Assembly (NCBI GenBank): GCA_040274725.1
Contig: JBEMAQ010000004.1
Location: 133,788-197,787, forward strand
Source: Solibacillus sp040274725
GTDB taxonomy: Bacteria; Bacillota; Bacilli; Bacillales_A; Planococcaceae
Direction of reading: 5' to 3'
DNA: 64,000 nt
Shown here: positions 1-8,233 of the stretch, one piece after another
Layout of the letters: every line of letters starts with the position of its first letter
How positions within the stretch are numbered: position 1 is the first letter of the stretch
Made by a program: the position numbers and the translations under genes
The notes under the pieces: model-generated
The model's database searches: none
What the model was told of the DNA's origin: nothing
The model's input: the letters and a program-made list of their open reading frames with translations, nothing else

Positions 1-1279
1 CCTGCTTGGCAAGCTCAAGCCCACCTTTGCCACCTTGTTCCCATACATTCGTCCGTGCAATGCGCACGTTTTGCTCCTTTGCCCATGCTAAAACAAATGC
101 AAGCTCGGCCTCTGTATCAGTAATAAAACGGTTCAGTGCAACAACCGGCTCAACGCCAAATGTGCGCATATTTTCCACATGCTTTGCAAGATTCGCCACG
201 CCCGCTTCAAGCGCCGTCACGTTTTCTACGCTTAAATCTGTTTTCGCCACACCACCATGCATTTTCAGTGCGCGAATGGTCGCAACAATGACAACTGCAC
301 TCGGACTGAATTCACCAAAGCGCGCCTTAATATTCATAAATTTCTCTGCACCAAGATCTGAGCCAAAGCCTGCCTCTGTTACAACAACATCCGCCAATTT
401 ACGCGCAGTTTGCGTCGCGATAATCGAGTTGCAGCCGTGCGCAATATTCGCGAATGGCCCACCGTGAATCAGAGCAGGTGTGCCTTCAATTGTTTGTACA
501 AGATTTGGGTCCATCGCTTCTTTTAATAGTAGCGTTAATGCCCCTTCTACACCAAGCTGACGCACTGTTACAGGATCTTTATCATACGTATAACCAATAA
601 CAATACGTGCTAAGCGCGCCTTTAAATCCTTCATGCTTGTCGCTAGGCAAAAAATCGCCATAATTTCAGACGCGACCGTAATATCAAAACCGTCCTCGCG
701 CGGTACACCTTGTGCTGGGCCACCAAGACCGACCATCACGTGACGCAGTGAGCGGTCATTCATATCAAGCACGCGCTTCCATAAAATACGGCGCGGATCG
801 ATATTTAGCTCATTACCGCGGTGAATATGGTTGTCGATAAATGCAGATAATGCATTATTCGCTGATGTGATGGCATGGAAATCACCGTTAAAATGTAAGT
901 TAATTTGCTCCATTGGTAGTACTTGCGCGTAGCCACCGCCTGTCGCACCGCCCTTTACGCCCATCACAGGACCAAGTGACGGCTCACGTAGAGCAATCAT
1001 CACCTGTTGACCAAGCTGCTTAAGCGCATCTGCAAGACCGACTGTTACGGTCGATTTCCCTTCGCCTGCTGGTGTTGGGCTAATCGCGGTCACAAGAACA
1101 ACCTTCCCCTTCGCCTCACCGGTAATTTTACTCGCAATCACTTTTGCTTTGTAGCGACCGTATGGCTCCACGATTTCTGCTGGAATACCCGCCGCTGCGG
1201 CAATATCCATGATTGGCTGCATTGTCGCTTGCGTCGCAATTTCTAAGTCTGTTAATGGCTTTATTGTTGTTGACGTCAT
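1..1279 (-). CDS. fhs: Formate--tetrahydrofolate ligase, C-terminus cut by window edge
   Basis: ATP-dependent ligation of formate to tetrahydrofolate, giving 10-formyl-THF for purine and fMet synthesis in the cytoplasm. About 426 residues are in the window; the family is about 555-560 residues, so roughly the last quarter lies off the left end. The minus strand reads MTSTTIKPLTDLEIA at the start, then the ATP-binding loop TPAGEGKST, then LGGPAQGVPREDGFDITVASE and ANIAHGCNSI, all hallmarks of the family. The start is the ATG at 1279, with an AAAGTAGGA-like ribosome site just upstream. It is monocistronic as far as can be seen and is transcribed away from the cold-shock gene. Identity is secure; what follows it to the left is unknown. 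Confidence 0.95.
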   Translation of the reverse strand, partial: MTSTTIKPLTDLEIATQATMQPIMDIAAAAGIPAEIVEPYGRYKAKVIASKITGEAKGKVVLVTAISPTPAGEGKSTVTVGLADALKQLGQQVMIALREPSLGPVMGVKGGATGGGYAQVLPMEQINLHFNGDFHAITSANNALSAFIDNHIHRGNELNIDPRRILWKRVLDMNDRSLRHVMVGLGGPAQGVPREDGFDITVASEIMAIFCLATSMKDLKARLARIVIGYTYDKDPVTVRQLGVEGALTLLLKEAMDPNLVQTIEGTPALIHGGPFANIAHGCNSIIATQTARKLADVVVTEAGFGSDLGAEKFMNIKARFGEFSPSAVVIVATIRALKMHGGVAKTDLSVENVTALEAGVANLAKHVENMRTFGVEPVVALNRFITDTEAELAFVLAWAKEQNVRIARTNVWEQGGKGGLELAKQ

Positions 1280-1491
1280 GTTGCATCCTACTTTCGTTAT
1301 CTGTTTACAATTACAAACACAAGTAATTAATTTATCCATCTTATTATAGTCTGAACAACCAAAAAACATAAAGGGGAATTTCTTGCATATATCCCATAGG
1401 CTTGTCTGACCACTACCTTTCCTCCGCACAAGCGCTGGACATCTCATCATAAAACAGCAAAAAAAGAAATAGCACCGTTTTCGACAAATTA

Positions 1492-1520
1492 TTGACAGCC
1501 TCTAACGCGTAATGTAATAT
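1492..1520 (+). promoter_or_regulatory. Sigma-A promoter of the cold-shock gene
   Basis: TTGACA at 1492-1497, a 17-base spacer, then TAATAT at 1515-1520. This is near-perfect vegetative consensus. It leaves a transcribed leader of about 115 nt before the ATG at 1642; long structured leaders are typical of csp genes and help cold translation. The rest of 1280-1641 shows no gene. Confidence 0.7.
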
Positions 1521-1641
1521 TTTATTCGTAATTGTCTGATTTTTCAACTTTATGTTTTAGAGTGAACGGAATCGGTTACAATGTAATATGGTTTTCATTA
1601 AATCAGTTATGTGAAAATTCCAGTATCGGAGGAGAACGCGG

Positions 1642-1845
1642 ATGCACCAAGGTACGGTAAAATGGTTCGATAGCGAAAAAGGTTACGGATTTATTGAGTG
1701 TGACAATGGGGAAGACGTGTTCGTACACTTCACCGGCATTATGGATGAAGGGTTCCGTACATTAGACGAAGGACAAACAGTACAATTCGATTTAGTAGAC
1801 GGCAATCGCGGTGCACAAGCTGCGAATGTTCGAAAGCAACTTTAA
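1642..1845 (+). CDS. Cold-shock protein, CspA/CspB family
   Basis: Small single-stranded nucleic-acid-binding protein of 67 residues, the usual length. It is one cold-shock domain (OB fold) spanning the whole protein: KWFDSEKGYGFI is RNP1 and DVFVHFTGI is RNP2, with the conserved aromatic residues present. The ribosome site GGAGGAGAA sits 6-8 bases before the ATG. In Bacillales such proteins act as RNA chaperones during cold and stationary phase. The gene has its own strong promoter, a long leader and its own terminator, so it is monocistronic. Which csp paralogue (B, C or D) cannot be decided from sequence alone. Confidence 0.95.
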   Translation: MHQGTVKWFDSEKGYGFIECDNGEDVFVHFTGIMDEGFRTLDEGQTVQFDLVDGNRGAQAANVRKQL

Positions 1846-1846
1846 C

Positions 1847-1873
1847 ACACCAGATTTCCCTGGTGTTTTTTTA
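1847..1873 (+). terminator. Rho-independent terminator of csp
   Basis: ACACCAG / CTGGTGT stem (1847-1853 with 1860-1866) followed by a run of seven T. Confidence 0.85.
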
Positions 1874-1940
1874 TTTTTCCGCGTAAATAACAGAAAATTA
1901 AAGTACTCGTTCGCAAAACTGTGACTTTTACAATTAGTAT

Positions 1941-1955
1941 TGATAATCATTTTCA
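1941..1955 (+). promoter_or_regulatory. Fur box
   Basis: TGATAATCATTTTCA matches the Bacillus 7-1-7 Fur consensus TGATAATNATTATCA with one mismatch. It lies about 70-85 bases before the ATG of the FmdE-like gene, so iron-responsive repression of that gene is inferred. Confidence 0.7.
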
Positions 1956-2024
1956 TCTAATATACAATAGCCTTTGATAACAAACATTGTTATACATACA
2001 TAATGTAGCTAGGAGATTATTTTA

Positions 2025-2552
2025 ATGGAACCGATTCGTATTTATGACCGCAATGATTTATTAGAAATTACATTTGAAGATATCGTGAAATACCACGGCA
2101 AAGCAGCCTACATGGCACTTGGCGCTGGCTACCGTGTTGTGCAAGCTGCTTTTGAAGCACTTTACGGCGAAGAAATCCCAAACCGTAACGACTTAACGGT
2201 ATTCTCTGCACACGGTGGTCCTGGCTTCCGCGACGTATTTGAATTTGTCACACGTGCAAAAACGCGCGGCGTGTACACAGTTGACCCGAACTACCCTGTC
2301 GCACAATACGACCCGCACCGTCCAACCGGCTACGCGTACGTCTTCACACGTGAAAACGGTCAAGCTGTAGAAGTATCAATTAAGGAAGACTACTTACCAG
2401 CTCAGTTTTATGACTTCTTAAAAATCAGCCGCGAGCGCGATTTCACGGAAGAAGAGTACGTCTACTTTGAGCAATTAAAATTCGATCTTGCTAACAAAGC
2501 ATTAAACACGCCACTAGCTGAGCTTGTTGATGTGAAAATGCTAGAGAAATAA
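2025..2552 (+). CDS. FmdE-like protein, cysteine-free
   Basis: 175 residues. The N-terminal half resembles the FmdE domain (Pfam FmdE, named after a formylmethanofuran dehydrogenase accessory protein): YHGKAAYMALGAGYR at about 23-37 sits where the family has FHGHxCPGxALGYR, and an AHGGPGFRDVFEFVTRA block follows where the second metal-binding segment is usual. The second histidine of HGH is lysine and there is no cysteine anywhere in the protein, so the normal metal site is not intact. No methanofuran pathway exists in Bacillales, so the real role is unknown. The ribosome site TAGGAGATTA precedes the ATG. A strong Fur box upstream suggests iron-starvation expression. The gene stands alone. 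Family assignment is moderate and function is not assigned. Confidence 0.75.
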   Translation: MEPIRIYDRNDLLEITFEDIVKYHGKAAYMALGAGYRVVQAAFEALYGEEIPNRNDLTVFSAHGGPGFRDVFEFVTRAKTRGVYTVDPNYPVAQYDPHRPTGYAYVFTRENGQAVEVSIKEDYLPAQFYDFLKISRERDFTEEEYVYFEQLKFDLANKALNTPLAELVDVKMLEK

Positions 2553-2560
2553 TTTTTAAT

Positions 2561-2595
2561 TCCCCTGTCGCCATGCTACATGGAGGATTTTTTTT
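2561..2595 (+). terminator. Weak terminator after the FmdE-like gene
   Basis: Short CCATG/CATGG stem (2571-2575, 2579-2583), partly extended by TCC/GGA, followed by eight T. Confidence 0.5.
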
Positions 2596-2665
2596 ACTAT
2601 TTTTATAGTAGGCTAAATTAAAAGAAAACAGATTAGATCATCCCGTAATAGAAGTAATAGTTAAA

Positions 2666-2710
2666 GCAGACAGTTTAGACGTGCTAGTATCGCACATCTA
2701 AACTGTCTGC
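2666..2710. repeat. Large near-perfect hairpin between convergent genes
   Basis: Two 19-base arms (2666-2684 and 2692-2710) pair except for one position, around a 7-base loop TAGTATC. The odd position is a G-U wobble only when transcribed from the minus strand, which suggests that it serves the laccase gene as a terminator. Only a short T-rich stretch follows on that strand. Confidence 0.65.
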
Positions 2711-2768
2711 TTATTTGTTATAAATTAGACATTCCAAATGCACCGTGTGTGGAGTGCTTTTCCAGGCG

Positions 2769-4406
2769 TTAATGATCATCAATATGCGGTGGCTGAACTG
2801 GATGGGCATCATTAATGACCCGTATTGGGCGCATCATATCATGATCTTCATGTTCAAGGAAGTGACAATGCCACATATAATCTCCCGTATGCTCCTTCCA
2901 ATGCATCATAATTTTCGTTACTTTACCGCCATCAGCTTTTACAGTATCTTTCCAACCTCTTTCGTATTCACGCGGTTCCTCGGGTTCACCTGTAAATTCT
3001 ATTATCCCTTCATTTATATAGAGTTCTACATTGAATGGTCGACGCTCAATTATTTTAAATTGTACTAAATGGAGGTGAATTGGATGATAACCGGGTGTTG
3101 TATTAATGAAATTCCATACTTCAATACTATCTAAAGAAGGTTTTTCTGTTGCAGGATCATGGTACATTCGGTCTCCTAATAGGAGCATGATCCTGCCATA
3201 ACGATCTAACGTAGTTGTTAGTGGTAGGTCACGAATTGTATGTGCATGATGCTCATGCATATCCATTGAGGGTTCTAAAAGTGTAGGAATTTCACTCGTA
3301 TCTTTTTCCTTTAAAGGTAATGTCACTTTAAATTTCATAATCACGTTCGTATGTTCATCTGCAAATTCTTCATCATCATTCATTAACAAAACTTCTTGAT
3401 TGGCAAAATTAGTGAAATCAATAATCACGTCTATCCGTTCTGCAGGGGCTAAATCGACCGTATTAATTTCCGTTGTTGCAGCTAAAAATCCCCCGTCTGT
3501 ACCGATTTGATAAAGCACTTCATCGTTTGAAAGTCGTAAACTATAGCTTCTTCTATTAGAGCCATTTAATATACGGAATCGGTATTTTCTAGGCTCCACT
3601 TCTAAAAAAGGCCATAGTTTGCCATTTACGACAATTGTATTACCCACATAACCTAATGTGATTGTTGGGTTTGGTAACGGAAGTGGATCAGGTACAGGGA
3701 GTGGGAATGGTGGGCCTAATTCAGTCGGGTAAAAAATAGAACCATCTTCATTGAATGACCTATCTTGAATCAATAAAGGAATTTCGTAATCCCCTTTTGG
3801 TAATTTTAACCTTTCCTCTGATACATCACGTAGCAAATAAAAACCAGCTAATCCTGCAACAACGTTTAATCGGGTAAGACCCATTGTATGATCGTGATAC
3901 CACATAGTTGTTCCAGGTTGATGGTTCGTATAGGCATGCACTTCGCGTGTAAACATTGGCCCGGTAACCGCGAAGTCTCTTGTATACCACGCTTCAGGGT
4001 GTCCATCACTTGCGGTAGCCACATTTGCTCCATGTAAATGAACGACCGTTCGAACCTCTGGCGAATTATTTACACCATGCAAACTATAATCAATCGGTAA
4101 AAAGTGTTTATTAGGAAGTTTATTCAAAAATTTCACGTAAGTCGTGACATCTTTTTTGGCTTCAATTGTTGGACCTGGTATCATTCCGTTGTAGCCCCAA
4201 ACTTCCGTGTATGGAAAGCTTTTATGAAATTGATGTTTTGCTTTTATCATATTAATTTCATAATAGCTACCTATTGGGTAATCTTTCTTTGGTCTTGCTA
4301 CCGCAGTAGGTGGCTTTTTTAATGCATCAACAAATTTAGGAATTGTATTAGGATCTGATGGGTTTATATTAGAATCTGGAATTATTGGATGTTTATTAAC
4401 TTTCAA
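2769..4406 (-). CDS. cotA: Multicopper oxidase, CotA-like spore-coat laccase / bilirubin oxidase
   Basis: Oxidises phenolic substrates or bilirubin with reduction of O2 to water. 545 residues, slightly longer than CotA (about 513), in three cupredoxin domains. All copper motifs are visible: HLHG at about 123-126, WYHDH at about 169-173, HPIHLH in domain 3, and HCHFLEHEDHDMM at about 513-525, which supplies the type 1 Cys, the trinuclear-site His and the axial Met. There is no signal peptide, as in CotA, which is packed into the spore coat from the mother cell. The start is probably TTG at 4406, 10 bases after GAAGGG; the nearby ATG is followed at once by a stop. The tail is histidine- and proline-rich. 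The gene stands alone. A late-sporulation promoter is expected but was not recognised. The symbol is by family likeness. Confidence 0.9.
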   Translation of the reverse strand: MKVNKHPIIPDSNINPSDPNTIPKFVDALKKPPTAVARPKKDYPIGSYYEINMIKAKHQFHKSFPYTEVWGYNGMIPGPTIEAKKDVTTYVKFLNKLPNKHFLPIDYSLHGVNNSPEVRTVVHLHGANVATASDGHPEAWYTRDFAVTGPMFTREVHAYTNHQPGTTMWYHDHTMGLTRLNVVAGLAGFYLLRDVSEERLKLPKGDYEIPLLIQDRSFNEDGSIFYPTELGPPFPLPVPDPLPLPNPTITLGYVGNTIVVNGKLWPFLEVEPRKYRFRILNGSNRRSYSLRLSNDEVLYQIGTDGGFLAATTEINTVDLAPAERIDVIIDFTNFANQEVLLMNDDEEFADEHTNVIMKFKVTLPLKEKDTSEIPTLLEPSMDMHEHHAHTIRDLPLTTTLDRYGRIMLLLGDRMYHDPATEKPSLDSIEVWNFINTTPGYHPIHLHLVQFKIIERRPFNVELYINEGIIEFTGEPEEPREYERGWKDTVKADGGKVTKIMMHWKEHTGDYMWHCHFLEHEDHDMMRPIRVINDAHPVQPPHIDDH

Positions 4407-4572
4407 AGCATTACACCCTTCTTTACTTTTAGTTAGTTTATGCCTTTTTACTATTGGTGTTCCTCCTTTAACTTCTAAAACGATTTAGCCTTTACAAACT
4501 CCAGAATAATCCTTATTTATTTTAAGACTCATAACGGTGTAGCGTTAATTAAACTGGTCACTAAAAGATAGA

Positions 4573-4661
4573 CACTTTGAAAAGCTTCATCCAAACTTAT
4601 AACATCGCTACGCCCTACTGCTGAACGAGCCATTCTATGCAAAGGAAGTCATGCACATCAC
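4573..4661 (+). pseudogene. Decayed 5' fragment duplicated from the DUF4166 gene
   Basis: Read in one frame this gives HFEKLHPNL, a stop, then HRYALLLNEPFYAKEVMH. The intact gene at 5014 has HFKKLHPKLQHRYTLPLNEPFYAEGVMH in the same order. The match covers about 90 bases and then ends. It is a broken copy with a stop where the intact gene has Gln, lying about 450 bases upstream in the same orientation. Confidence 0.75.
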
Positions 4662-4703
4662 TTCATTATTCAGGCCAGCCTCTTACGTGATAATTTGCCC
4701 CTG

Positions 4704-4781
4704 TCATTTCTCGCAATAAATGACGCTTAATTCATTTGTATATGTGATGGCCTTTTCACTCATGGCCTGTACATAGCGGTT
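4704..4781 (-). pseudogene. Possible transposase OrfA (IS3-type) remnant
   Basis: The minus strand reads NRYVQAMSEKAITYTNELSV and stops a few residues later. The phrase SEKAITYTNE resembles the N-terminal helix-turn-helix region of IS3-type OrfA proteins. Stops close both ends, so it is a fragment. The likeness is from memory of the family and is modest. Confidence 0.35.
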
Positions 4782-4869
4782 ACATTTCAGTTATTCTTGT
4801 TGCTTTTCAGTAAAATATATCTTTGTCATTTCAATCCTCTCCAACATCTTTTTCTCATTATAAACAAAA

Positions 4870-4917
4870 GTACCCTATCAGAAGGACTTTTTTCAAAGTG
4901 TCTATCTGATAGGGTAC
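4870..4917. repeat. 12-bp perfect inverted repeat, with a second distant inverted match
   Basis: GTACCCTATCAG (4870-4881) and CTGATAGGGTAC (4906-4917) are perfect complements. The loop holds TTTTCAAAGTGTCTATC (4890-4906), which is the exact reverse complement of 4567-4583, at the edge of the decayed gene copy. The pair encloses about 340 bases of gene debris and could be old element ends. The rest of 4407-5013 holds no intact gene. Confidence 0.5.
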
Positions 4918-5013
4918 AGTTTATTTTTCACAAGTATTTTGTTTATTCCTTCCAAATTAGGCTAAAGTATAAGGAAAGCACCAACCGATAAACAGAAAAA
5001 ATGGAGGTACTTT

Positions 5014-5613
5014 ATGATTTACGAACATCTACTTGGAACACACTTTAAAAAGCTTCACCCAAAATTACAGCACCGCTACACACTCCCACTGAACGAGCCG
5101 TTTTATGCGGAAGGTGTCATGCACAAAATCGAGCAAGGTATTGTACTATTCAAGCCATTTTTCCATCTGACGACTCATCTCGAATTTTTATTTCCGGAAG
5201 CTGGTGAAAATATCCCGTTCACCCTGAAAAACACGTACATCATCAATGAACAGGGGGAACATCTCATTACATTTGAGCGCAAGTTTTACTTTGAACACAT
5301 CACGCGCTCTTTTTATTCGGCGATGCGCATTGACCTCGAACACAACCGAGCACTCGACACATTCGGCAAGCCCGCCCTCGTCTCCGCAGCGCTCGGCTTT
5401 AAGGTGACTCAGGACGGCTCGCTCATCACAAAATCCGGTGCACAAAATATGATTGTCCCCTACGCAAAAATCCCGCTGCCTAGTATGCTCAGCACGCGCG
5501 GCCAGTCGATTGATGGTTATGATGAAGAAAGAAAGGCCTTTACGATTGAGGTGACGAATTATAATCCAATCGTTGGGAGGATTGTTAATTATTTAAGGGA
5601 TTATTGGGAGTAG
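5014..5613 (+). CDS. DUF4166 domain protein
   Basis: 199 residues, essentially one DUF4166 domain: it opens with YEHLLGTHFKKLHPKLQHRY, followed by GVMHKIEQG, and has a long beta-rich body. The domain occurs alone or fused to saccharopine-dehydrogenase-like proteins; no biochemical role is established. No signal peptide or membrane segment is seen, so it is probably cytoplasmic. A good ribosome site (GGAGG, 7 bases) precedes the ATG. It stands alone, followed by a hairpin at 5635. A broken copy of its first 30 codons lies upstream, so the locus has been duplicated and one copy lost. Confidence 0.8.
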   Translation: MIYEHLLGTHFKKLHPKLQHRYTLPLNEPFYAEGVMHKIEQGIVLFKPFFHLTTHLEFLFPEAGENIPFTLKNTYIINEQGEHLITFERKFYFEHITRSFYSAMRIDLEHNRALDTFGKPALVSAALGFKVTQDGSLITKSGAQNMIVPYAKIPLPSMLSTRGQSIDGYDEERKAFTIEVTNYNPIVGRIVNYLRDYWE

Positions 5614-5634
5614 CTTATATTGGAATCTTACAAT

Positions 5635-5665
5635 AAGCGACCATTGATTAAATACATGGTCGCTT
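5635..5665 (+). terminator. Hairpin after the DUF4166 gene
   Basis: AAGCGACCA (5635-5643) pairs exactly with TGGTCGCTT (5657-5665). The following T tract is weak, so termination is likely but not certain. Confidence 0.55.
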
Positions 5666-5679
5666 GTTGAACAATTCTA

Positions 5680-5823
5680 TTAAATCTCATAATATTCATA
5701 TATCGCCCGAATCGGATGTGGTGCTAGAGGGTCAAATGAGTATGGTTTAGGTCCCTCTAAGTTCAGATAAAACACTACAAGCGCAGTCATTCTCGACGCT
5801 GAAACGAGCTTTAAAACCCACAT
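5680..5823 (-). other. Short open frame in a repeat-like stretch, possible gene remnant
   Basis: A 47-codon frame runs from ATG 5823 to TAA 5680 and ends PHPIRAIYEYYEI. There is no ribosome site. The motif TTTTAT(C/T)TGAACT occurs twice about 55 bases apart here, in two different frames, as if a unit had been duplicated. I do not recognise the product. It is more likely a remnant or an intergenic repeat than a gene. The remainder of 5614-6040 shows nothing. Confidence 0.25.
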
Positions 5824-6040
5824 AGTTCAAATAAAACAGTGCCACAAAACCGCACCATTATCACATTTCCATAACCAATTTTGCAGTGAACCTCCAATAA
5901 CGTAAAACGCTTTTCAAGCAAAATGCCCATAAGTCCTTGTATATCAACGTTTTCAGCGGATATTTCAAAAAACGCCGAAATGCAAATTTTCTATTAACTA
6001 TATTTCTCCCCATTATACCTAATCCATTCAATTATTCAAA

Positions 6041-6931
6041 TCATATCTCTCTTACCAATTTTCCTCTCTTCTCCACCGCCCTCCTCCTCTCAAAATTCGC
6101 CACAAACACCCCAAAAAGTATCAACCCAGCCCCTAAATACCCCTGCATCGAAATTACTTCACCTACAAACACATAAGCAAAAATCGCTGCGAAGATTGGC
6201 TCAAATGAAAAGATAAACCCTGCGCTCTCGGCCGTCGTATATTTCTGCGCAACCGGCTGCACGACAAAGCCAAACGCCGAGCAAATAAGCGCGAGGCCAA
6301 GAATGGCGATCCACTGCATGCCGGCACCGGGTACTTCTACACCTTCAATCACGACCATGCCAATCCCTCCATACAGTGCCGTGAACAAGAGCTGGTACAT
6401 GCCAAACTGTAATGTCTGCACCTCACGCACAAATTGCTTCGTCGCCACGATGTACAGTGCATTAAAAAATGCTGTTGCGAGACAGAGCCACGCGCCCATT
6501 GAGAGTGAGATTGAATTGCCTTTCATCGTCATGAGCGCAAGGCCGACTGTGACGATGATGACGCCAATGACGACATTGCGCAGTGGCCATGTGCGGGTGT
6601 AAATGGCTTGTAGGATAGGCACGAGCACAACGGTTGTACTGACTAAAAAGCCGGCCGTTGAAATATCCGTCGTTTCCATGCCGTAAATGATTGTAATAAA
6701 AACGCCAAATAAAATAACGCCACTCACCGCGCTATAAGTGAGCGTTTTGCGATTGACTTGTAGTAGCTGCTTATGAAAAATCATGCCTACTACAAGAAAC
6801 GCAATAATAAAACGCCAAAATGTAATAGCATAGGCGCCCATTTCTTCAATGCCGATTTTCATAAATAAATACGACGTGCCCCAGCCGATTGAAATGAGCA
6901 TCAATAAAAAATTCGCTTTCTTCGTTGTCAT
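6041..6931 (-). CDS. EamA/DMT-family transporter
   Basis: 296-residue inner-membrane protein of the drug/metabolite transporter superfamily, with two EamA repeats of about five transmembrane helices each. GWGTSYLFMKIGIEEMG at the N-terminus is typical of the first helix, and PIFAAIFAYVFVGE in the second repeat is the family hallmark. Members export amino acids, metabolites or drugs; the substrate cannot be told. The start ATG at 6931 follows GAGAAGG. It is divergent from a LysR regulator (7049) across 117 bases, the classic layout in which the LysR protein controls the transporter. A paralogue lies at 23959-24837. Confidence 0.9.
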   Translation of the reverse strand: MTTKKANFLLMLISIGWGTSYLFMKIGIEEMGAYAITFWRFIIAFLVVGMIFHKQLLQVNRKTLTYSAVSGVILFGVFITIIYGMETTDISTAGFLVSTTVVLVPILQAIYTRTWPLRNVVIGVIIVTVGLALMTMKGNSISLSMGAWLCLATAFFNALYIVATKQFVREVQTLQFGMYQLLFTALYGGIGMVVIEGVEVPGAGMQWIAILGLALICSAFGFVVQPVAQKYTTAESAGFIFSFEPIFAAIFAYVFVGEVISMQGYLGAGLILFGVFVANFERRRAVEKRGKLVREI

Positions 6932-7048
6932 CTTGTGCCTTCTCTCTTTATTTGAATTATGAGATAATTCTACAAGAATGACTCACATTAATAAAACGAA
7001 TCTTTTTGATAGAAGTATTAGTAATACTAATGTATTTGAGGTGAGAAA

Positions 7049-7924
7049 ATGAAGGGTTACGAGGCGTTTATAAAAATACTTGAGCTTGGGAGTTTTACAA
7101 AGGCTGCAGAGGCGCTCGGATTTACACAGTCAGCCATTAGTCAAATGATTGTGCAGCTAGAGGCGGAGCTTGGGACGACGCTGCTTGTACGTTCACGGAA
7201 AGGTGTAGCACTGACAGCGGACGGCGAGGAGTTGCTGCCGTATATTAAAAATATTTACCATGCCGAGATGGAGCTAGCGAAGAAAAAGGCGGAGATGAAC
7301 GGGATGTATAGTGGGCTTATTCGGATTGGGACGTTTTCAAGTGTTTCAAGTCATTTTTTGCCGCCACTTATTAAAAGGTTTAAAGCACGCTATCCTGATG
7401 TACAATTTGAGTTGCATCAAAGCGAATATACGACAATCCGCACGTGGATTTTAGATGGCACCGTTGATTTTGGCTTTACACATGGGGATGCTTCGGCTAA
7501 TTTGATTACTACCCCCATTTTTAATGACGAACTGCGTGTCGTGCTCCCCATTGCACATCCACTTGCGAGTCATACGACTATTTCAATAGAAGAGGTTATA
7601 GATGAGCCACTTATTTTAGTGCATGAAGGTGAGATTAACGATGCGCTGAAATTATTTGCACTCCACGACCTCCAACCAACGCCCGAATATACTGTGCATG
7701 ATGATTACACCATTATGGCGCTAGTTGAACAAGGGCTTGGCTATGCAATTATGCCGGAGCTTGTACTGAAGGGCTGTCACTATAACGTAGTCATCAAACC
7801 GCTCGCCCCGCAGCATTCACGGACCATTCATTTAGCTTACAAAAATAAGGATGTACTACCGCGCGCGAGCCGAGCGTTTATTGAGTTTATGACGCAACAA
7901 AATAACAAGGGAGTGCCCCTATGA
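7049..7924 (+). CDS. LysR-family transcriptional regulator
   Basis: 291 residues, the normal LysR length. The N-terminal winged helix-turn-helix (about 1-60) contains GSFTKAAEALGFTQSAISQMI, and the rest is a periplasmic-binding-protein-like effector domain in two lobes. The ribosome site GAGGTGAGAAA precedes the ATG. Known LysR regulators often control the divergent neighbour, here the EamA transporter at 6041-6931; that link is inferred. The last codons overlap the next gene by 4 bases (ATGA), so the two are translationally coupled. The effector is unknown. Confidence 0.9.
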   Translation: MKGYEAFIKILELGSFTKAAEALGFTQSAISQMIVQLEAELGTTLLVRSRKGVALTADGEELLPYIKNIYHAEMELAKKKAEMNGMYSGLIRIGTFSSVSSHFLPPLIKRFKARYPDVQFELHQSEYTTIRTWILDGTVDFGFTHGDASANLITTPIFNDELRVVLPIAHPLASHTTISIEEVIDEPLILVHEGEINDALKLFALHDLQPTPEYTVHDDYTIMALVEQGLGYAIMPELVLKGCHYNVVIKPLAPQHSRTIHLAYKNKDVLPRASRAFIEFMTQQNNKGVPL

Positions 7925-8175
7925 GACAACGTGTATTTACAATATTATCAGCTATATTTTTATTTTTAACCTTTTTTGCATATAAAGGATTCTTTCAGGA
8001 TTTCTTTATGAGCTTATCTGTTTATACACCACTTATTTTTGCCTGCTTAGGACTTGTGAGCGCGCTCTTTGGCTTACCGGGTTATATGAAAGCCATTTTT
8101 GTGACGCTACATAGCTTGTCGCTGCTTTTATTTATCACAATCATTGTGCTTGCTTTCGGCTTTCAGCAACCGTGA
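7921..8175 (+). CDS. Small three-helix membrane protein of unknown function
   Basis: 84 residues. Three hydrophobic stretches, at about 7-25, 33-50 and 58-80, suggest a small integral membrane protein with almost no soluble part. Its ATG overlaps the end of the LysR gene as ATGA, indicating coupled translation and co-expression, and a strong terminator follows directly. I do not recognise the family. It may work with the LysR/EamA pair, but nothing in the sequence proves this. Confidence 0.7.
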   Translation: MRQRVFTILSAIFLFLTFFAYKGFFQDFFMSLSVYTPLIFACLGLVSALFGLPGYMKAIFVTLHSLSLLLFITIIVLAFGFQQP

Positions 8176-8212
8176 AAAAGCTGCTACCAGACCGGTAGCA
8201 GCTTTTTCACGG
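8170..8212. terminator. Bidirectional terminator, 19-bp perfect stem
   Basis: Arms 8170-8188 and 8194-8212 are exact complements around a 5-base loop. The stem overlaps the stop of the small membrane gene. A-rich and T-rich ends let it serve both this gene and the convergent DUF3243 gene. Confidence 0.85.
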
Positions 8213-8233
8213 TTTGTTCCAGTAAATCCCGAA

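Noticed and set aside
2745..3068. 107-codon frame on the plus strand
   Set aside because: It lies wholly inside the laccase gene on the other strand and lacks a ribosome site; it is a shadow of that gene.
4797..4991. 64-codon plus-strand frame before the DUF4166 gene
   Set aside because: Low-complexity composition, no ribosome site, overlaps the inverted repeats and remnants.
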